Positions 24,330-33,473 of a DNA stretch of 55,544 nt are shown here, piece after piece. Origin of the DNA: JBGPYB01 sp041493035 (GTDB lineage Bacteria; Acidobacteriota; Vicinamibacteria; Fen-336); assembly GCA_041493035.1 (NCBI GenBank), contig JBGPYB010000009.1:1-55544 (forward strand), given 5' to 3'. The position numbers and the translations under genes were made by a program. Position 1 is the first letter of the stretch. The number at the start of each line of letters is the position of its first letter. The notes under the pieces were generated by a model. That model was given only the letters and a program-made list of their open reading frames with translations, was not told the DNA's origin and did no database searches.

Positions 24330-26489
24330 CTAGTAGAGGCCCAGCCCGAAGCGCCCCCCGACGACGATCAACACGAAGAAGCCGATGATCATCGCCAGGG
24401 CGTAGTGCTGCACGCGGCCGTTCTGGACGGCCCGGAAGACATAGCTCAGGTTGTCGAAAAGGAACGCCATGAGGTTCACGAGGCCGTCCACGACGAAACG
24501 GTCCCAGAAGCTCGAAAAGCTGGCGACGATGTCGCGAACGAGCCACGCGATGCCGTTGACACCGCCGCCGGCCCGCACTCGACCGTCGCCGCCGTCGATC
24601 ACGAATCGATCCACGGCATAGAAGGATTGCCCCCCGCCGAGAGCCAGGCCCCGGACGAAGACGGCGCCATACAGCTCATCGACGTAATACTTGTTCGTGA
24701 GGACGCGATGAGCGCCGGCGAAAGTCACCGCGAGACGGTCGGCGATCTCGGGCCGCTGCTGGTAGAAGCGCCTGGCAAGGAGAATACCCAGCACCGCAAT
24801 CCCGACACTCGCCGCCATCAGCACGTATTCCATCGCGTGCTCCGGCGGTGGCGCGGCGAAGACCTCACGCAGGGCCGCGTGGGCCGGCTCGAAGGCCGGC
24901 TCGAGGAAGCCCTCCCAGAAGTTCGGGATTCGGCCGAAACCGAGCGCGGCCGGCCAACCCAGGAAGCCGGCGAAGACCGAGCCCAAAGCCAGTATCCGCA
25001 GCGGCACCGTCATCGATGCCGGTGATTCGTGAACGTGATGCTCGGCCTCGTGGCCTCCTCGGAAGGCGCCGCTGAACGTCATGTGGTAGAGGCGGAACAT
25101 GTAGAAAGCCGTCATGGCAGCGGCCACGAAGCCGACGGTCCAGACGATCCGGCCGTAGCCGCCGATCTTGAACGCCGACCAGAGTATTTCGTCCTTCGAG
25201 AAGAAGCCCGCCAGGAAGGGGATCCCGGAGATCGCGATGCAGCCTACGAGCATCACGAGATGGGTGACCGGCATCTTCGATTTCAGGCCGCCCATCTTGC
25301 GCATGTCCTGCTCCCCCGACATGCCGTGGATGACGGAGCCGGAGCCCAGGAAGAGGAGCGCCTTGAAGAACGCGTGGGTCATCAGGTGGAAGATACCGGC
25401 CGCGAACGCGCCGACGCCGCAGGCCAGGAACATGTAGCCGAGCTGGCTGACGGTGGAGTAGGCCAGGACGCGCTTGATGTCGTTCTGGACGAGGCCGATC
25501 GACGCCGCGAAGATCGCGGTGAAGGCGCCGACGATCGCCACGACGAACATCGCGTGGGGCGCCCGGGAGAAGATGGCCGACGAGCGAGCCACCATGTAGA
25601 CGCCCGCCGTCACCATCGTCGCGGCGTGGATGAGGGCGCTCACGGGCGTCGGGCCTTCCATGGCGTCAGGGAGCCAGACGTGGAGCGGAACCTGTGCGCT
25701 CTTACCGCAGGCGCCCACGAAGAGGCAAAGGCCTATGGCCGTGAGGGTGCCTCCCCAGGCCGTCTCCACCGGCATCGTGGCCGCCGCTTCCATGACGTGG
25801 CGGAAATCGAAGGTGCCGAAGGTCACGAAGATCAGGAACGTCCCGACGAGGAACCCCGCGTCGCCGATCCGGTTCACGATGAAGGCCTTCTTGCCGGCAT
25901 CGGCCGCGCTGTCCTTCTCGAACCAGAAGCCGATCAGCAGGTACGAGCAGAGGCCGACGCCTTCCCACCCCACGAACAGGACCAGGTAGTTGGCCCCCAG
26001 GACCAGGGTGAGCATCGCGAACATGAAAAGGTTCATGTACGACATGAAGCGCGCATAGCCCGCATCGTGGGCCATGTACCCGGTCGAGTAGACATGGATC
26101 AGAAGGCCGACGAAGGTGACGACGAGGACCATCACCGAGGAGAGGGGGTCTACCTGGTAGGCCCAGTCGACGTGAAGGAGTGTCGTTCCTGCGGCTCCGT
26201 GGACCAGCGTCTCGGCCGCCCCGCCCGCCAACCAGGTCCAGAGCGTCTGGACGATCGTTCCTTCGCTCGTCCCGTGAGCTTCGAGGACAGCTGCCACGGC
26301 GGTGAAGAACGACAGCGCCACTGCGCCGCAGGCGACCCACCCGACGAGAGGCGCCGCCGCCGCGTGCTCCTCGCCAGGGCTGCTCCCGTGATGGGAGGAC
26401 GCCCTCGAGAGCACTCGCACACCTACGGTGAAATTGAACAGAAACCCGAGAAGCGGAAAGAGAGGAATGAGATAGAGGTACTGGCTCAT
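24330..26489 (-). CDS. nuoL: NADH-quinone oxidoreductase subunit L
   Basis: 719 residues, the longer antiporter-like subunit with the amphipathic C-terminal lateral helix and final membrane helix (HYALAMIIGFFVLIVVGGRFGLGLY). Core motifs: YMNLFMFAMLTLVLGANYLVLFVGWEGVGLCSYLLIGFW, the proton-channel segment AALIHAATMVTAGVYMVAR and VQNDIKRVLAYSTVSQLGYM. With nuoM it forms the distal proton-pumping module. ATG at 26489; no good Shine-Dalgarno. Only nuoL and nuoM are here, so the rest of complex I must be elsewhere, or these serve a related complex. Confidence 0.97.
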   Translation of the reverse strand: MSQYLYLIPLFPLLGFLFNFTVGVRVLSRASSHHGSSPGEEHAAAAPLVGWVACGAVALSFFTAVAAVLEAHGTSEGTIVQTLWTWLAGGAAETLVHGAAGTTLLHVDWAYQVDPLSSVMVLVVTFVGLLIHVYSTGYMAHDAGYARFMSYMNLFMFAMLTLVLGANYLVLFVGWEGVGLCSYLLIGFWFEKDSAADAGKKAFIVNRIGDAGFLVGTFLIFVTFGTFDFRHVMEAAATMPVETAWGGTLTAIGLCLFVGACGKSAQVPLHVWLPDAMEGPTPVSALIHAATMVTAGVYMVARSSAIFSRAPHAMFVVAIVGAFTAIFAASIGLVQNDIKRVLAYSTVSQLGYMFLACGVGAFAAGIFHLMTHAFFKALLFLGSGSVIHGMSGEQDMRKMGGLKSKMPVTHLVMLVGCIAISGIPFLAGFFSKDEILWSAFKIGGYGRIVWTVGFVAAAMTAFYMFRLYHMTFSGAFRGGHEAEHHVHESPASMTVPLRILALGSVFAGFLGWPAALGFGRIPNFWEGFLEPAFEPAHAALREVFAAPPPEHAMEYVLMAASVGIAVLGILLARRFYQQRPEIADRLAVTFAGAHRVLTNKYYVDELYGAVFVRGLALGGGQSFYAVDRFVIDGGDGRVRAGGGVNGIAWLVRDIVASFSSFWDRFVVDGLVNLMAFLFDNLSYVFRAVQNGRVQHYALAMIIGFFVLIVVGGRFGLGLY

Positions 26490-26556
26490 GAGGGAGTTGC
26501 CAGATCCTTCCTCTGTAGTGGAACGCGGCGGATCTTATCCAACACCCTCGATACCG

Positions 26557-27117
26557 TCAACTGTGGGCCGTCCTGCCGGCGAGAAGCTCGATGGCGTGAG
26601 GGAGGAGCGGCAGGAGCGCTTCAAGGCCCTCGCGGACGCCTTTCGGGCTGCCGGGCAGATTCACCACGAGGCAGTTCCCGACGGTACCGGCGACGCCGCG
26701 CGAGAGGGCAGCGGTCGGGGTCCGCGGCAAACCGCGGGCCCTCAGAAGCTCCGCGATCCCGGGGGCTTCGCGCTCGAGGACGTCGCGTGTCGCTTCGGGG
26801 GTCACGTCTCGAGGCGCCAGACCGGTTCCTCCAGTCGTGATGACGATGCGGGAGGACGTTGCCGCCGAGCGGATCCTTTCCGCGATCGTCTGACGCTCGT
26901 CGGCCACGACGAATGGCCCCGTGACCTCCAGGCCTGCCTCTCGGAGAAGCCGGCAGGCCTCGGGGCCCGAAATGTCTTCCCGCGTCCCGCCCGTGGCGGA
27001 GTCGCTGACCGTGATGACCGTGACGTCGACCAGAGGTCCCCCCTTGGAGACGGCGCGTTGACGCGGCGCCACGGAACCGATACGGTGGATCTTAGGGGCG
27101 CGCAGACGACGGCGCAA
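26557..27117 (-). CDS. MogA/MoaB-type molybdopterin adenylyltransferase-like protein
   Basis: About 155-186 residues depending on the start. The MoCF-biosynthesis fold is clear: VTVITVSDSATGGTREDISGPEACRLLREAG, ITTGGTGLAPRDVTPEATRDVL (the TTGGTG substrate-binding loop) and LVVNLPGSPKGVREGLEALLPLLPHAIELL. It adenylates or binds molybdopterin in cofactor assembly. The first about 30 residues before VDVTVITVSD look like a non-conserved extension. Possible starts are the annotated 27117, a GTG at 27072, or a CTG just before the conserved part that has GGGGGG close upstream. No other Mo-cofactor gene is nearby. Confidence 0.85.
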   Translation of the reverse strand: MRRRLRAPKIHRIGSVAPRQRAVSKGGPLVDVTVITVSDSATGGTREDISGPEACRLLREAGLEVTGPFVVADERQTIAERIRSAATSSRIVITTGGTGLAPRDVTPEATRDVLEREAPGIAELLRARGLPRTPTAALSRGVAGTVGNCLVVNLPGSPKGVREGLEALLPLLPHAIELLAGRTAHS

Positions 27118-27142
27118 CGAGCGCTGGCCCTACCGAGACGCC

Positions 27143-27988
27143 ATGATCCTGATGACGCTGGCCGCAGCACTTCTCGTTCAGGGTCCCCCGGCCCTGGGCG
27201 CTGAGATCCGTTCGGTCAACGTCTCGGTGGTCGACGGCAAAGGAGCGCTGGTCTCGGGTCTCGTGAAGGACGACGTTGCCGTCCTCGAGAACGGCGTGGC
27301 GCGCGAGGTGACGAAGGTCGAAGTTGACACCACACCGCTCGTGGTGGCCGTCTTGGTCGACAACAGTCAGGAGGTGGGATCGTCCTACCGTCTGCATGTA
27401 GTCGACGCCGTCGGAGCGCTCCTCGCGCGTCTTCCCGAGGGGGCCCGCTTCACGGTCTGGACCACCGGAGACCGTCCGACGAAGCTGACGGACCTGACCG
27501 GGGACGCAGGGGCCGCTGTCCAGGCCTTGAAGCGCAGCCCCACGACGGGGGGCAACACCCTCCTCGATGCCCTCGTCGAAGCGACCGGCGACCTGAAGAA
27601 ACAGGAAGGAAGCCGATCGGCCGTCGTCGTCGTCACGGGGATGACAACGAGCTTCAGCAACCGTGACCGCGTGCGAGTCGTCGAGGAAGCCCGGAGGAAC
27701 GCGGACCTGTTCCTGGCGGTCCAGTACGAGGAGGGCGCCGCCGACGTCGAAGCGCGGGCGGACTACGGTTACGCCCTTGACAACCTCACGAGGAAGACCG
27801 GCGGTCTCCTGGAAACGCCTCTCTCGGCCATGGGTGTCCCGCAAGCGCTGGAGAGGTTGGGCGCGGAGCTCCGCCGCTATCGCGTGAGCTACGCGACGTT
27901 GCCGGAGATCAAGAACCGGAAGGTCGAGGTCCAGGTCGCTCGCCCCGGCGCCAAGGTCCGCGTCGGGGCATCGGTTCCCAATTCTTGA
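27143..27988 (+). CDS. VWFA-related secreted protein, degenerate metal site
   Basis: 281 residues. A short signal peptide (MTLAAALLVQGPPALG) precedes the N-terminal beta module (IRSVNVSVVDGKGALVSGLVKDDVAVLENGVAREV) typical of the VWFA-related family of Acidobacteriota, then a VWA domain. The MIDAS segment reads VLVDNSQEV rather than DxSxS, so metal-dependent binding is probably lost. The second VWA Thr/Asp region is present as VVVVTGMTTSF. The product is likely periplasmic or exported. Paralogous to the next gene, 4 bases downstream. Confidence 0.88.
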   Translation: MILMTLAAALLVQGPPALGAEIRSVNVSVVDGKGALVSGLVKDDVAVLENGVAREVTKVEVDTTPLVVAVLVDNSQEVGSSYRLHVVDAVGALLARLPEGARFTVWTTGDRPTKLTDLTGDAGAAVQALKRSPTTGGNTLLDALVEATGDLKKQEGSRSAVVVVTGMTTSFSNRDRVRVVEEARRNADLFLAVQYEEGAADVEARADYGYALDNLTRKTGGLLETPLSAMGVPQALERLGAELRRYRVSYATLPEIKNRKVEVQVARPGAKVRVGASVPNS

Positions 27989-27992
27989 GGCC

Positions 27993-28916
27993 ATGAGAAG
28001 ATTCCTCGCCACCCTTGCCCTCGCGGCGAGCGCAGCCCCTCTCCTCCTCGCCCAGAATCAGAAGACCCCCACGTTCGAGACCGGGATCGAGGTCATCAAC
28101 CTGAACGTATCGATCACTGACGCGCAGAACCGTTACGTGACCGACCTCGTCGAAAAGGACTTCGCCGTCTACGAGGACGGCGTGCGCCAGGATCTTTCTC
28201 TCTTCACCCACGAGAACCTTCCCATCTCGCTCTCCCTCATGATCGACGTCTCGGCATCGATGGACGAGAAGCTCCCGGTCGCCCAGGCGGCGGCTATTCG
28301 GTTCGCCAAGACGCTGCGGCTCCAGGATCAAGCCCAGATCGTCCAGTTCAACGACCGCGCCACGGTTCTTCAGGACTTCACGGCCGACCAAACGGGCCTC
28401 GAGGCCGCCATCCGGCGGACGCGAGCGTCCGGGCCGACGGCGATGTACAACGCCCTCTACATCGCCCTCAAGGATCTCGAAAAGCTGAAGAAGGTCGGTG
28501 AGCTACGCCGCCGGGCTGTGGTCCTCTTGACCGACGGCGAGGACACAGCATCCCTCGTGAACGACGACCAGGTCCTGGACCTCGCGAAGAAGAGCGAGAT
28601 CAACATCTACTCCATCAGCATCCGCAACAACCGCCCCACCGATCGGGAGCGTCTCGCCTTCAGCCAGGCGGCCCACGTCCTCACGGCGCTCGCAAACGAG
28701 ACGGGCGGCCAAGTCCATTTTCCCAACTCCCTGTCGGAGCTGGACGCCGTCTACGACCGCATCGCCGAGGAGCTGCGGACCCAGTACAGCCTCGGCTACG
28801 TCTCCGCCAACAAGCGCAGGGACGGGAAGTGGCGGCGCATCGTGGTCCGTGTTCCAGACCGCGAGAGCCTCCAGGTTCGCCACCGCCTGGGCTACTACGC
28901 GGCGCCCACCGGTTAG
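27993..28916 (+). CDS. VWFA-related secreted protein, intact metal site
   Basis: 307 residues. Signal peptide (FLATLALAASAAPLLLAQ), beta module (EVINLNVSITDAQNRYVTDLVEKDFAVYEDGVRQDLSLFTHENLP), then a VWA domain with an intact MIDAS MIDVSASMDEKLP and the later VVLLTDGEDTASLV. The C-terminus (YSLGYVSANKRRDGKWRRIVVRVPDRESLQVRHRLGYYAAP) is the hallmark of this Acidobacteriota family. Probably an exported binding protein; ligands are unknown. It ends at a convergent terminator-like hairpin shared with the opposite operon. Confidence 0.92.
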   Translation: MRRFLATLALAASAAPLLLAQNQKTPTFETGIEVINLNVSITDAQNRYVTDLVEKDFAVYEDGVRQDLSLFTHENLPISLSLMIDVSASMDEKLPVAQAAAIRFAKTLRLQDQAQIVQFNDRATVLQDFTADQTGLEAAIRRTRASGPTAMYNALYIALKDLEKLKKVGELRRRAVVLLTDGEDTASLVNDDQVLDLAKKSEINIYSISIRNNRPTDRERLAFSQAAHVLTALANETGGQVHFPNSLSELDAVYDRIAEELRTQYSLGYVSANKRRDGKWRRIVVRVPDRESLQVRHRLGYYAAPTG

Positions 28917-28922
28917 CCTCCG

Positions 28923-28956
28923 GAAAGGCGTGGGCTCAGGCCCAAGCTCGCCTTTC
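28923..28956. terminator. Bidirectional terminator-like hairpin between convergent genes
   Basis: GAAAGGCG (28923-28930) pairs with CGCCTTTC (28949-28956); GGGC and GCCC inside extend the stem. The U-tract is short on both strands, so strength is moderate. It lies between the stops of the VWFA gene and the opposite-strand operon. Confidence 0.5.
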
Positions 28957-29383
28957 ACTCGACGTAGACGCGGACGCTCGAATCCTCGTCCTCGATTTGG
29001 ACGAAATCCTGTCCGGACTCCAGTGCCTTGAGGATCTCCGACAGGCGTAAGGAGCAGCGCCCTTCTTTCTTGGGTCCTTCGCCGCGCGGGCAATGCCAAT
29101 CGAGGGGCGCTTCGTCCCCGATGGCTTTCACGAGCCCCAGGGGGAGATTGATGGAGACCTTCGCCTTCTTCTGCCCCTTGTCGACGATCCGGATCCGGAG
29201 CCACTGGGGTTCGGGGCCCTTGCGAGGGGACCGTGGGGTTGCCTTGGCGTCGCTCGCCCCGCCCCCACCGGCGTCGGCCGTGACGGCCTTCTTGACGATT
29301 GACAGATCGTCGTCCGCTGCCCATCCAGTCGCCACGGCGAGCGCCAGCGCCCCGCCCATCAGCCAGCCCGCTTGTCGTCTCAT
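28955..29383 (-). CDS. Secreted small protein with SHOCT-like/YvlB-type C-terminal module
   Basis: 142 residues. Signal peptide (WLMGGALALAVATGWA), then a flexible Gly/Lys/Pro region, then a module WLRIRIVDKGQKKAKVSINLPLGLVKAI ... LSEILKALESGQDFVQIEDEDSSVRVYVE. The pattern (short beta-strand, NLPLxLV, helix, then acidic-residue beta-hairpin ending in VYVE) resembles the C-terminal module of YvlB/SHOCT-like proteins as I recall it; this is unverified. The neighbouring gene has the same module, so the two are paralogues. A Cys pair, CPRGEGPKKEGRC, sits between the two halves and is absent from the neighbour. Confidence 0.8.
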   Translation of the reverse strand: MRRQAGWLMGGALALAVATGWAADDDLSIVKKAVTADAGGGGASDAKATPRSPRKGPEPQWLRIRIVDKGQKKAKVSINLPLGLVKAIGDEAPLDWHCPRGEGPKKEGRCSLRLSEILKALESGQDFVQIEDEDSSVRVYVE

Positions 29384-29393
29384 CTCTCCTCCT

Positions 29394-30239
29394 TCACTCG
29401 AGCCAGATCTCGATTCGCTCCCCGTTCTCTCCTTGGATGTTGATGATCTCCGTCGGGCCCAGCTTCTTCAGGCGTCCCCAGAAATTGTCGGAGTCGTATC
29501 CCTTGAGCTTCAGCTCCCGCCGCGCCTCATCGGGAAGGCTCTTGAAGATCAGCTCGGCCAATGCCACAGGGAGGTTGATCGACACCTCGGGCTTCCCGTC
29601 CGACTTGGTGATGCGCACCCGGACCCACGTGGCTTCCTTCGACGGATCCTTCCGACCGGAACCAGTGTCCCCTCGGGTCGCGGGCTCCGGACCGAGCGCC
29701 GCCGGGTCGATACGAAGCAGCAGAAGCTTTGCGCGGTCCACCAGGTCAGGATCCTTCTCGTCGCGGAGGATCGTCTTCAGGACCGGCACGGCAGGCGCGG
29801 CGACGTCGGCACCGAGACCGGCGAGCTGGAAGGCGGCGTAGTAGCGTACCGTCTTGCTCCCGTCACTGAGAGCGTTCCTCAGGATGGGGAGATGCTCCCG
29901 CCGGCCGCCCTTTACGAGGCGCGCGGCCAGCCCGATACGGCTCGTCTGGGCTTCTTCCGCCAGCGCCCGATCCGCCGGGCGCCGCCCCAGGTAGTCGCCG
30001 TATTCCTTCAGCGCGCGGGCATCATCCTTGAGGTTCTCGCTGCACCGGGCGATCCAATAGGCCGCCGTCTCAGCTTCCGCCGCTGTTCCCGTGGCGAGGA
30101 TCCCCTGCCACGCGTCCCGCGCCTCGCTGTACTTCCTGTCGAACACGAGGGTCTTGGCGTTCCTCAGGCGCTCGCTGTCTTCCGCGAAGACAGGGGCTAC
30201 CACGAGCCACGCGAGCAACAGCCGGCAGAGGAGCTTCAT
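29394..30239 (-). CDS. Secreted HEAT/TPR-like protein with SHOCT-like/YvlB-type C-terminal module
   Basis: 281 residues. Signal peptide (MKLLCRLLLAWLVVAPVFA), a TPR-like stretch (FDRKYSEARDAWQGILATGTAAEAETAAYWIARCSENL), a HEAT-like repeat (LPILRNALSDGSKTVRYYAAFQLAGLG), a linker, and a C-terminal module WVRVRITKSDGKPEVSINLPVALAELI ... IINIQGENGERIEIWLE shared with the downstream gene. ATG at 30239 overlaps the anti-sigma stop by 4 bases, while longer in-frame starts lie inside that gene. The position suggests a component or target of the ECF regulon in the cell envelope. Function unknown. Confidence 0.82.
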   Translation of the reverse strand: MKLLCRLLLAWLVVAPVFAEDSERLRNAKTLVFDRKYSEARDAWQGILATGTAAEAETAAYWIARCSENLKDDARALKEYGDYLGRRPADRALAEEAQTSRIGLAARLVKGGRREHLPILRNALSDGSKTVRYYAAFQLAGLGADVAAPAVPVLKTILRDEKDPDLVDRAKLLLLRIDPAALGPEPATRGDTGSGRKDPSKEATWVRVRITKSDGKPEVSINLPVALAELIFKSLPDEARRELKLKGYDSDNFWGRLKKLGPTEIINIQGENGERIEIWLE

Positions 30240-30988
30240 CCCTCCAGCTCCCGCGACATCAGGCGGATCTTCATCAAGAGGCGGCGCTGCTCCAAGTCGC
30301 GTCGCACCCGCTCCACGTCCCCCGCCCTCACGCAGGATCGCAGGGACGCCACCTCTCGCAGAACGTGCTCCACGTCCTCGAGGACGGGCCGCGCGCTTGC
30401 CAGCCCGTCCTGATCCATCTCCACCAGGAGCGCCCGCCGGGTCAGCAGCTCGCGACTGCGAAGCACCTCGGCGCCCACGTCGACACGGGCCTTGTCGTGA
30501 TCGCAGTCGCGGGGCGCGGCGGCCATCGTGACCAGGACGTCCTGCGCCTGGTCCAGGTAGCGGGCCGCCTGCGCGCGAGCCATGTTTCGCTCGAGGCGCC
30601 GCAGCGAATCTTCGCCCATCGCCACAGGGACCGTCGTCGGCGCCGCGGGGACGAAGCGCGAGACGACCGCTGGCACCACGACGGCGAGTGAAGCCGCAAG
30701 GACCAGGGCCGCGGCGGTCCACCGCCATCTCCACAACGATGATGGGACCACGGCGTCAAGGCGTGCCTGGACGCGGCTCACCAGGAACGTCGTCGGAATT
30801 TCCGGCTCCGCCCCATGCACCGGGTCGCGTGCGAACGCCTCCAGGAGCGTGACGCTCTCGGCATGCTCGCGCCGGCACGCCTCGCACGCCTCGATATGGG
30901 CGAACGTGGCGTCACGGTCGGAGTTGTCGAGGGCTCCGGCCGCCAACAGGCTCACGGCTATACGCCAGCGCTCGTGAAAGAGCTTCAT
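30236..30988 (-). CDS. Anti-sigma factor with zinc-binding domain
   Basis: 250 residues. N-terminal ZAS-type domain with H31, C35, C38 (H-x3-C-x2-C), one membrane helix (WTAAALVLAASLAVVVPAVVSRF, about 90-112) and an exported or periplasmic C-terminal helical domain. It would sequester the sigma factor encoded immediately upstream; the sigma stop and the anti-sigma ATG overlap by 4 bases. The C-terminal domain is rich in Arg/Glu helices and may sense the stress signal. Confidence 0.88.
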   Translation of the reverse strand: MKLFHERWRIAVSLLAAGALDNSDRDATFAHIEACEACRREHAESVTLLEAFARDPVHGAEPEIPTTFLVSRVQARLDAVVPSSLWRWRWTAAALVLAASLAVVVPAVVSRFVPAAPTTVPVAMGEDSLRRLERNMARAQAARYLDQAQDVLVTMAAAPRDCDHDKARVDVGAEVLRSRELLTRRALLVEMDQDGLASARPVLEDVEHVLREVASLRSCVRAGDVERVRRDLEQRRLLMKIRLMSRELEG

Positions 30989-31572
30989 GGCTGTAGGCCC
31001 TCCAGGCGCTGCCGGAGCCCCAGGATCGCGCGGTGCAGACCGCTCTTGACCGTCCCCAGGGGCAACCCCAGCGTCTCGGCGATCTCCTCGAGGGCCATGT
31101 CCTGGTAGTGGCGGAGCACGAAGATGGACCGCTGTTTCTCGGGCAATGCGGCCAGCGCTGCGCCGATCCGCGCCCCCGTCTCCGTTGCCGCCACGCGCCG
31201 CTCCGGCGAGGGTCCGTCATCGGCCGCGCGCTCGTCGTGGTCCCCCTCCTCGAGGGGTTCGTGAGTCATGCGGCGTCGCTTGTCGCGCCGATAGCGATCG
31301 ATCGCCTGGTTGACGCCGATCCGGGTGAGCCAACGTCCCACCTCGGCGGTCCCGTCCCAGCGGGCGGCGTTCTGGTAAGCCCTCACGAAGGTTTCCTGCA
31401 CGACGTCCAGGGCGTCATCGGGGTTCCTGACGTAGGCGAGGGCAATGCGATAGAGCCGCCGCTCGTGGCGCTCCATGAGCGGGGCCAGGGCGTCGCGATC
31501 CCCGCCGGCCAGCCGCACCAGCAGTTCGGCGTCCGAGGGCTCCACGTTCCCGCGATTGGACCACGAATCCAC
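30985..31572 (-). CDS. ECF-type RNA polymerase sigma factor
   Basis: 195 residues. Region 2 (APLMERHERRLYRIALAYVRNPDDALDVVQETFVRAYQNAARWDG) and region 4 (LPEKQRSIFVLRHYQDMALEEIAETLGLPLGTVKSGLHRAILGLRQRL) are both clear, and no region 3 is present, as in ECF sigma factors. GTG at 31572 begins 3 bases after a small ORF. Preceded by an ECF-like promoter at 31754-31727, so it is probably autoregulated. It is coupled to its anti-sigma and to two envelope proteins. Confidence 0.94.
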   Translation of the reverse strand: MDSWSNRGNVEPSDAELLVRLAGGDRDALAPLMERHERRLYRIALAYVRNPDDALDVVQETFVRAYQNAARWDGTAEVGRWLTRIGVNQAIDRYRRDKRRRMTHEPLEEGDHDERAADDGPSPERRVAATETGARIGAALAALPEKQRSIFVLRHYQDMALEEIAETLGLPLGTVKSGLHRAILGLRQRLEGLQP

Positions 31573-31575
31573 CCC

Positions 31576-31707
31576 CTACCGGAGCCAGATCAGCACCTGC
31601 TCGCCGTCCGAAGCGGGCCGCGGATCGCTCACATGGTGGATGTCCCCAAACCACCCGGCGCTGAGCATCGCCGCCAGCAGGCTGATCCTGATTCTCGCAG
31701 GCGCCAT
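31576..31707 (-). CDS. 43-residue ORF leading the sigma operon
   Basis: ATG at 31707 follows GGAGG by 8 bases, and the stop (TAG, 31578-31576) is 3 bases before the sigma start. The peptide begins with a basic then hydrophobic segment (MAPARIRISLLAAMLSAGWFG) and ends in QVLIWLR, similar to the EIEIWLE-type ends in the two downstream secreted proteins. A short leader peptide regulating translation of the sigma gene, or a small membrane/secreted protein, are both possible. The ribosome binding site and operon position favour real translation. Confidence 0.55.
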   Translation of the reverse strand: MAPARIRISLLAAMLSAGWFGDIHHVSDPRPASDGEQVLIWLR

Positions 31708-31726
31708 CGTATCGGCCTCCGCATGG

Positions 31727-31754
31727 GTAACGCACCACCCCGGCAGGAGGTTCC
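31727..31754 (-). promoter_or_regulatory. ECF-type promoter of the sigma operon
   Basis: On the minus strand GGAACC (31754-31749), 16-base spacer, CGTTAC (31732-31727). The -35 GGAAC and -10 CGTT pattern with this spacing is the standard ECF sigma recognition motif. The expected start falls about 12-15 bases before the small ORF ATG, whose GGAGG lies in between. Autoregulation by the operon's own sigma is the natural reading. Confidence 0.65.
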
Positions 31755-31817
31755 ATCTCTCTCACGTTCTCACCACGCCTCGCGCTATCATGGCGGAACC
31801 TGTTGAAGGAGAGAGGC

Positions 31818-32470
31818 TTGCCCGAAACGCGAGACGCCATGCTGGAGATGACGGCCAAGGACACCTGGCGGATCTTCCGCATCATGGGGGAGTTCGTGGA
31901 CGGCTTCGAAGAGCTCTCCCACGTCGAACGGGGGGTCACGATCTTCGGCTCCGCCCGCAGCATGCCCGGGAGCCGCGACTACGAGGACGCCCTCGAGATG
32001 GGCCGGGCCCTCGCGGCGGCGGGGCACGCCGTCATCACCGGTGGCGGCCCGGGGGACATGGAGGCCGCCAACAAGGGGGCCCTCGAAGCCGGGGGGGAGT
32101 CGGTCGGCCTCGCCATCGAGCTTCCTTTCGAGCCGAAGCCCAACCCCTACCTGACGACGTCGGTCTCGTTCCGCTACTTCTTCGTCCGGAAGGTCATGTT
32201 CGTCAAGTACTCCCAGGCCTTCGTCATCATGCCCGGCGGCTTCGGCACCTTGGACGAGCTGTTCGAAGCCGTCACCCTCGTACAGACCAAGAAGGTGAAA
32301 CCCTTCCCGGTCATCCTTGTCGGCGACGACGATTACTGGGATGGTCTCCTGGCGTGGATCAGCGGTACGCTCGTCGCACGCGGCAAGGTTCGCCCCGAGG
32401 AAGCCGACATCCTGAAGCGCGCCAAGGGCCCCGAAGAAGTCCTGCGCCTCCTGAAGGAGAGCACCGTCGC

Positions 32471-32474
<4 letters not shown>
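31818..32474 (+). CDS. LOG-family (TIGR00730-like) nucleotide 5'-monophosphate nucleosidase
   Basis: 218 residues. Rossmann-like fold with FGSARSMPGSRDYEDALEMGRALAAAGHAVITGGGPGDMEAANKGALEAGG and the PGGFGTLDELFE motif, equivalent to the catalytic PGGxGTxxE of LONELY GUY proteins. Such enzymes hydrolyse nucleotide monophosphates (cytokinin-type precursors in plants). The TTG at 31818 is chosen as start because AAGGAG precedes it by 6 bases; a TTG at 31803 and an ATG at the DAMLEM position are alternatives. Its stop overlaps the next gene by 4 bases. Confidence 0.9.
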
Positions 32475-33469
<995 letters not shown>

Positions 33470-33473
33470 TCCC

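Noticed and set aside
31794..31799. GGAACC on the plus strand as an ECF -35 for the LOG gene
   Set aside because: It lies only 18 bases before the chosen start and overlaps the Shine-Dalgarno region, leaving no room for a -10.
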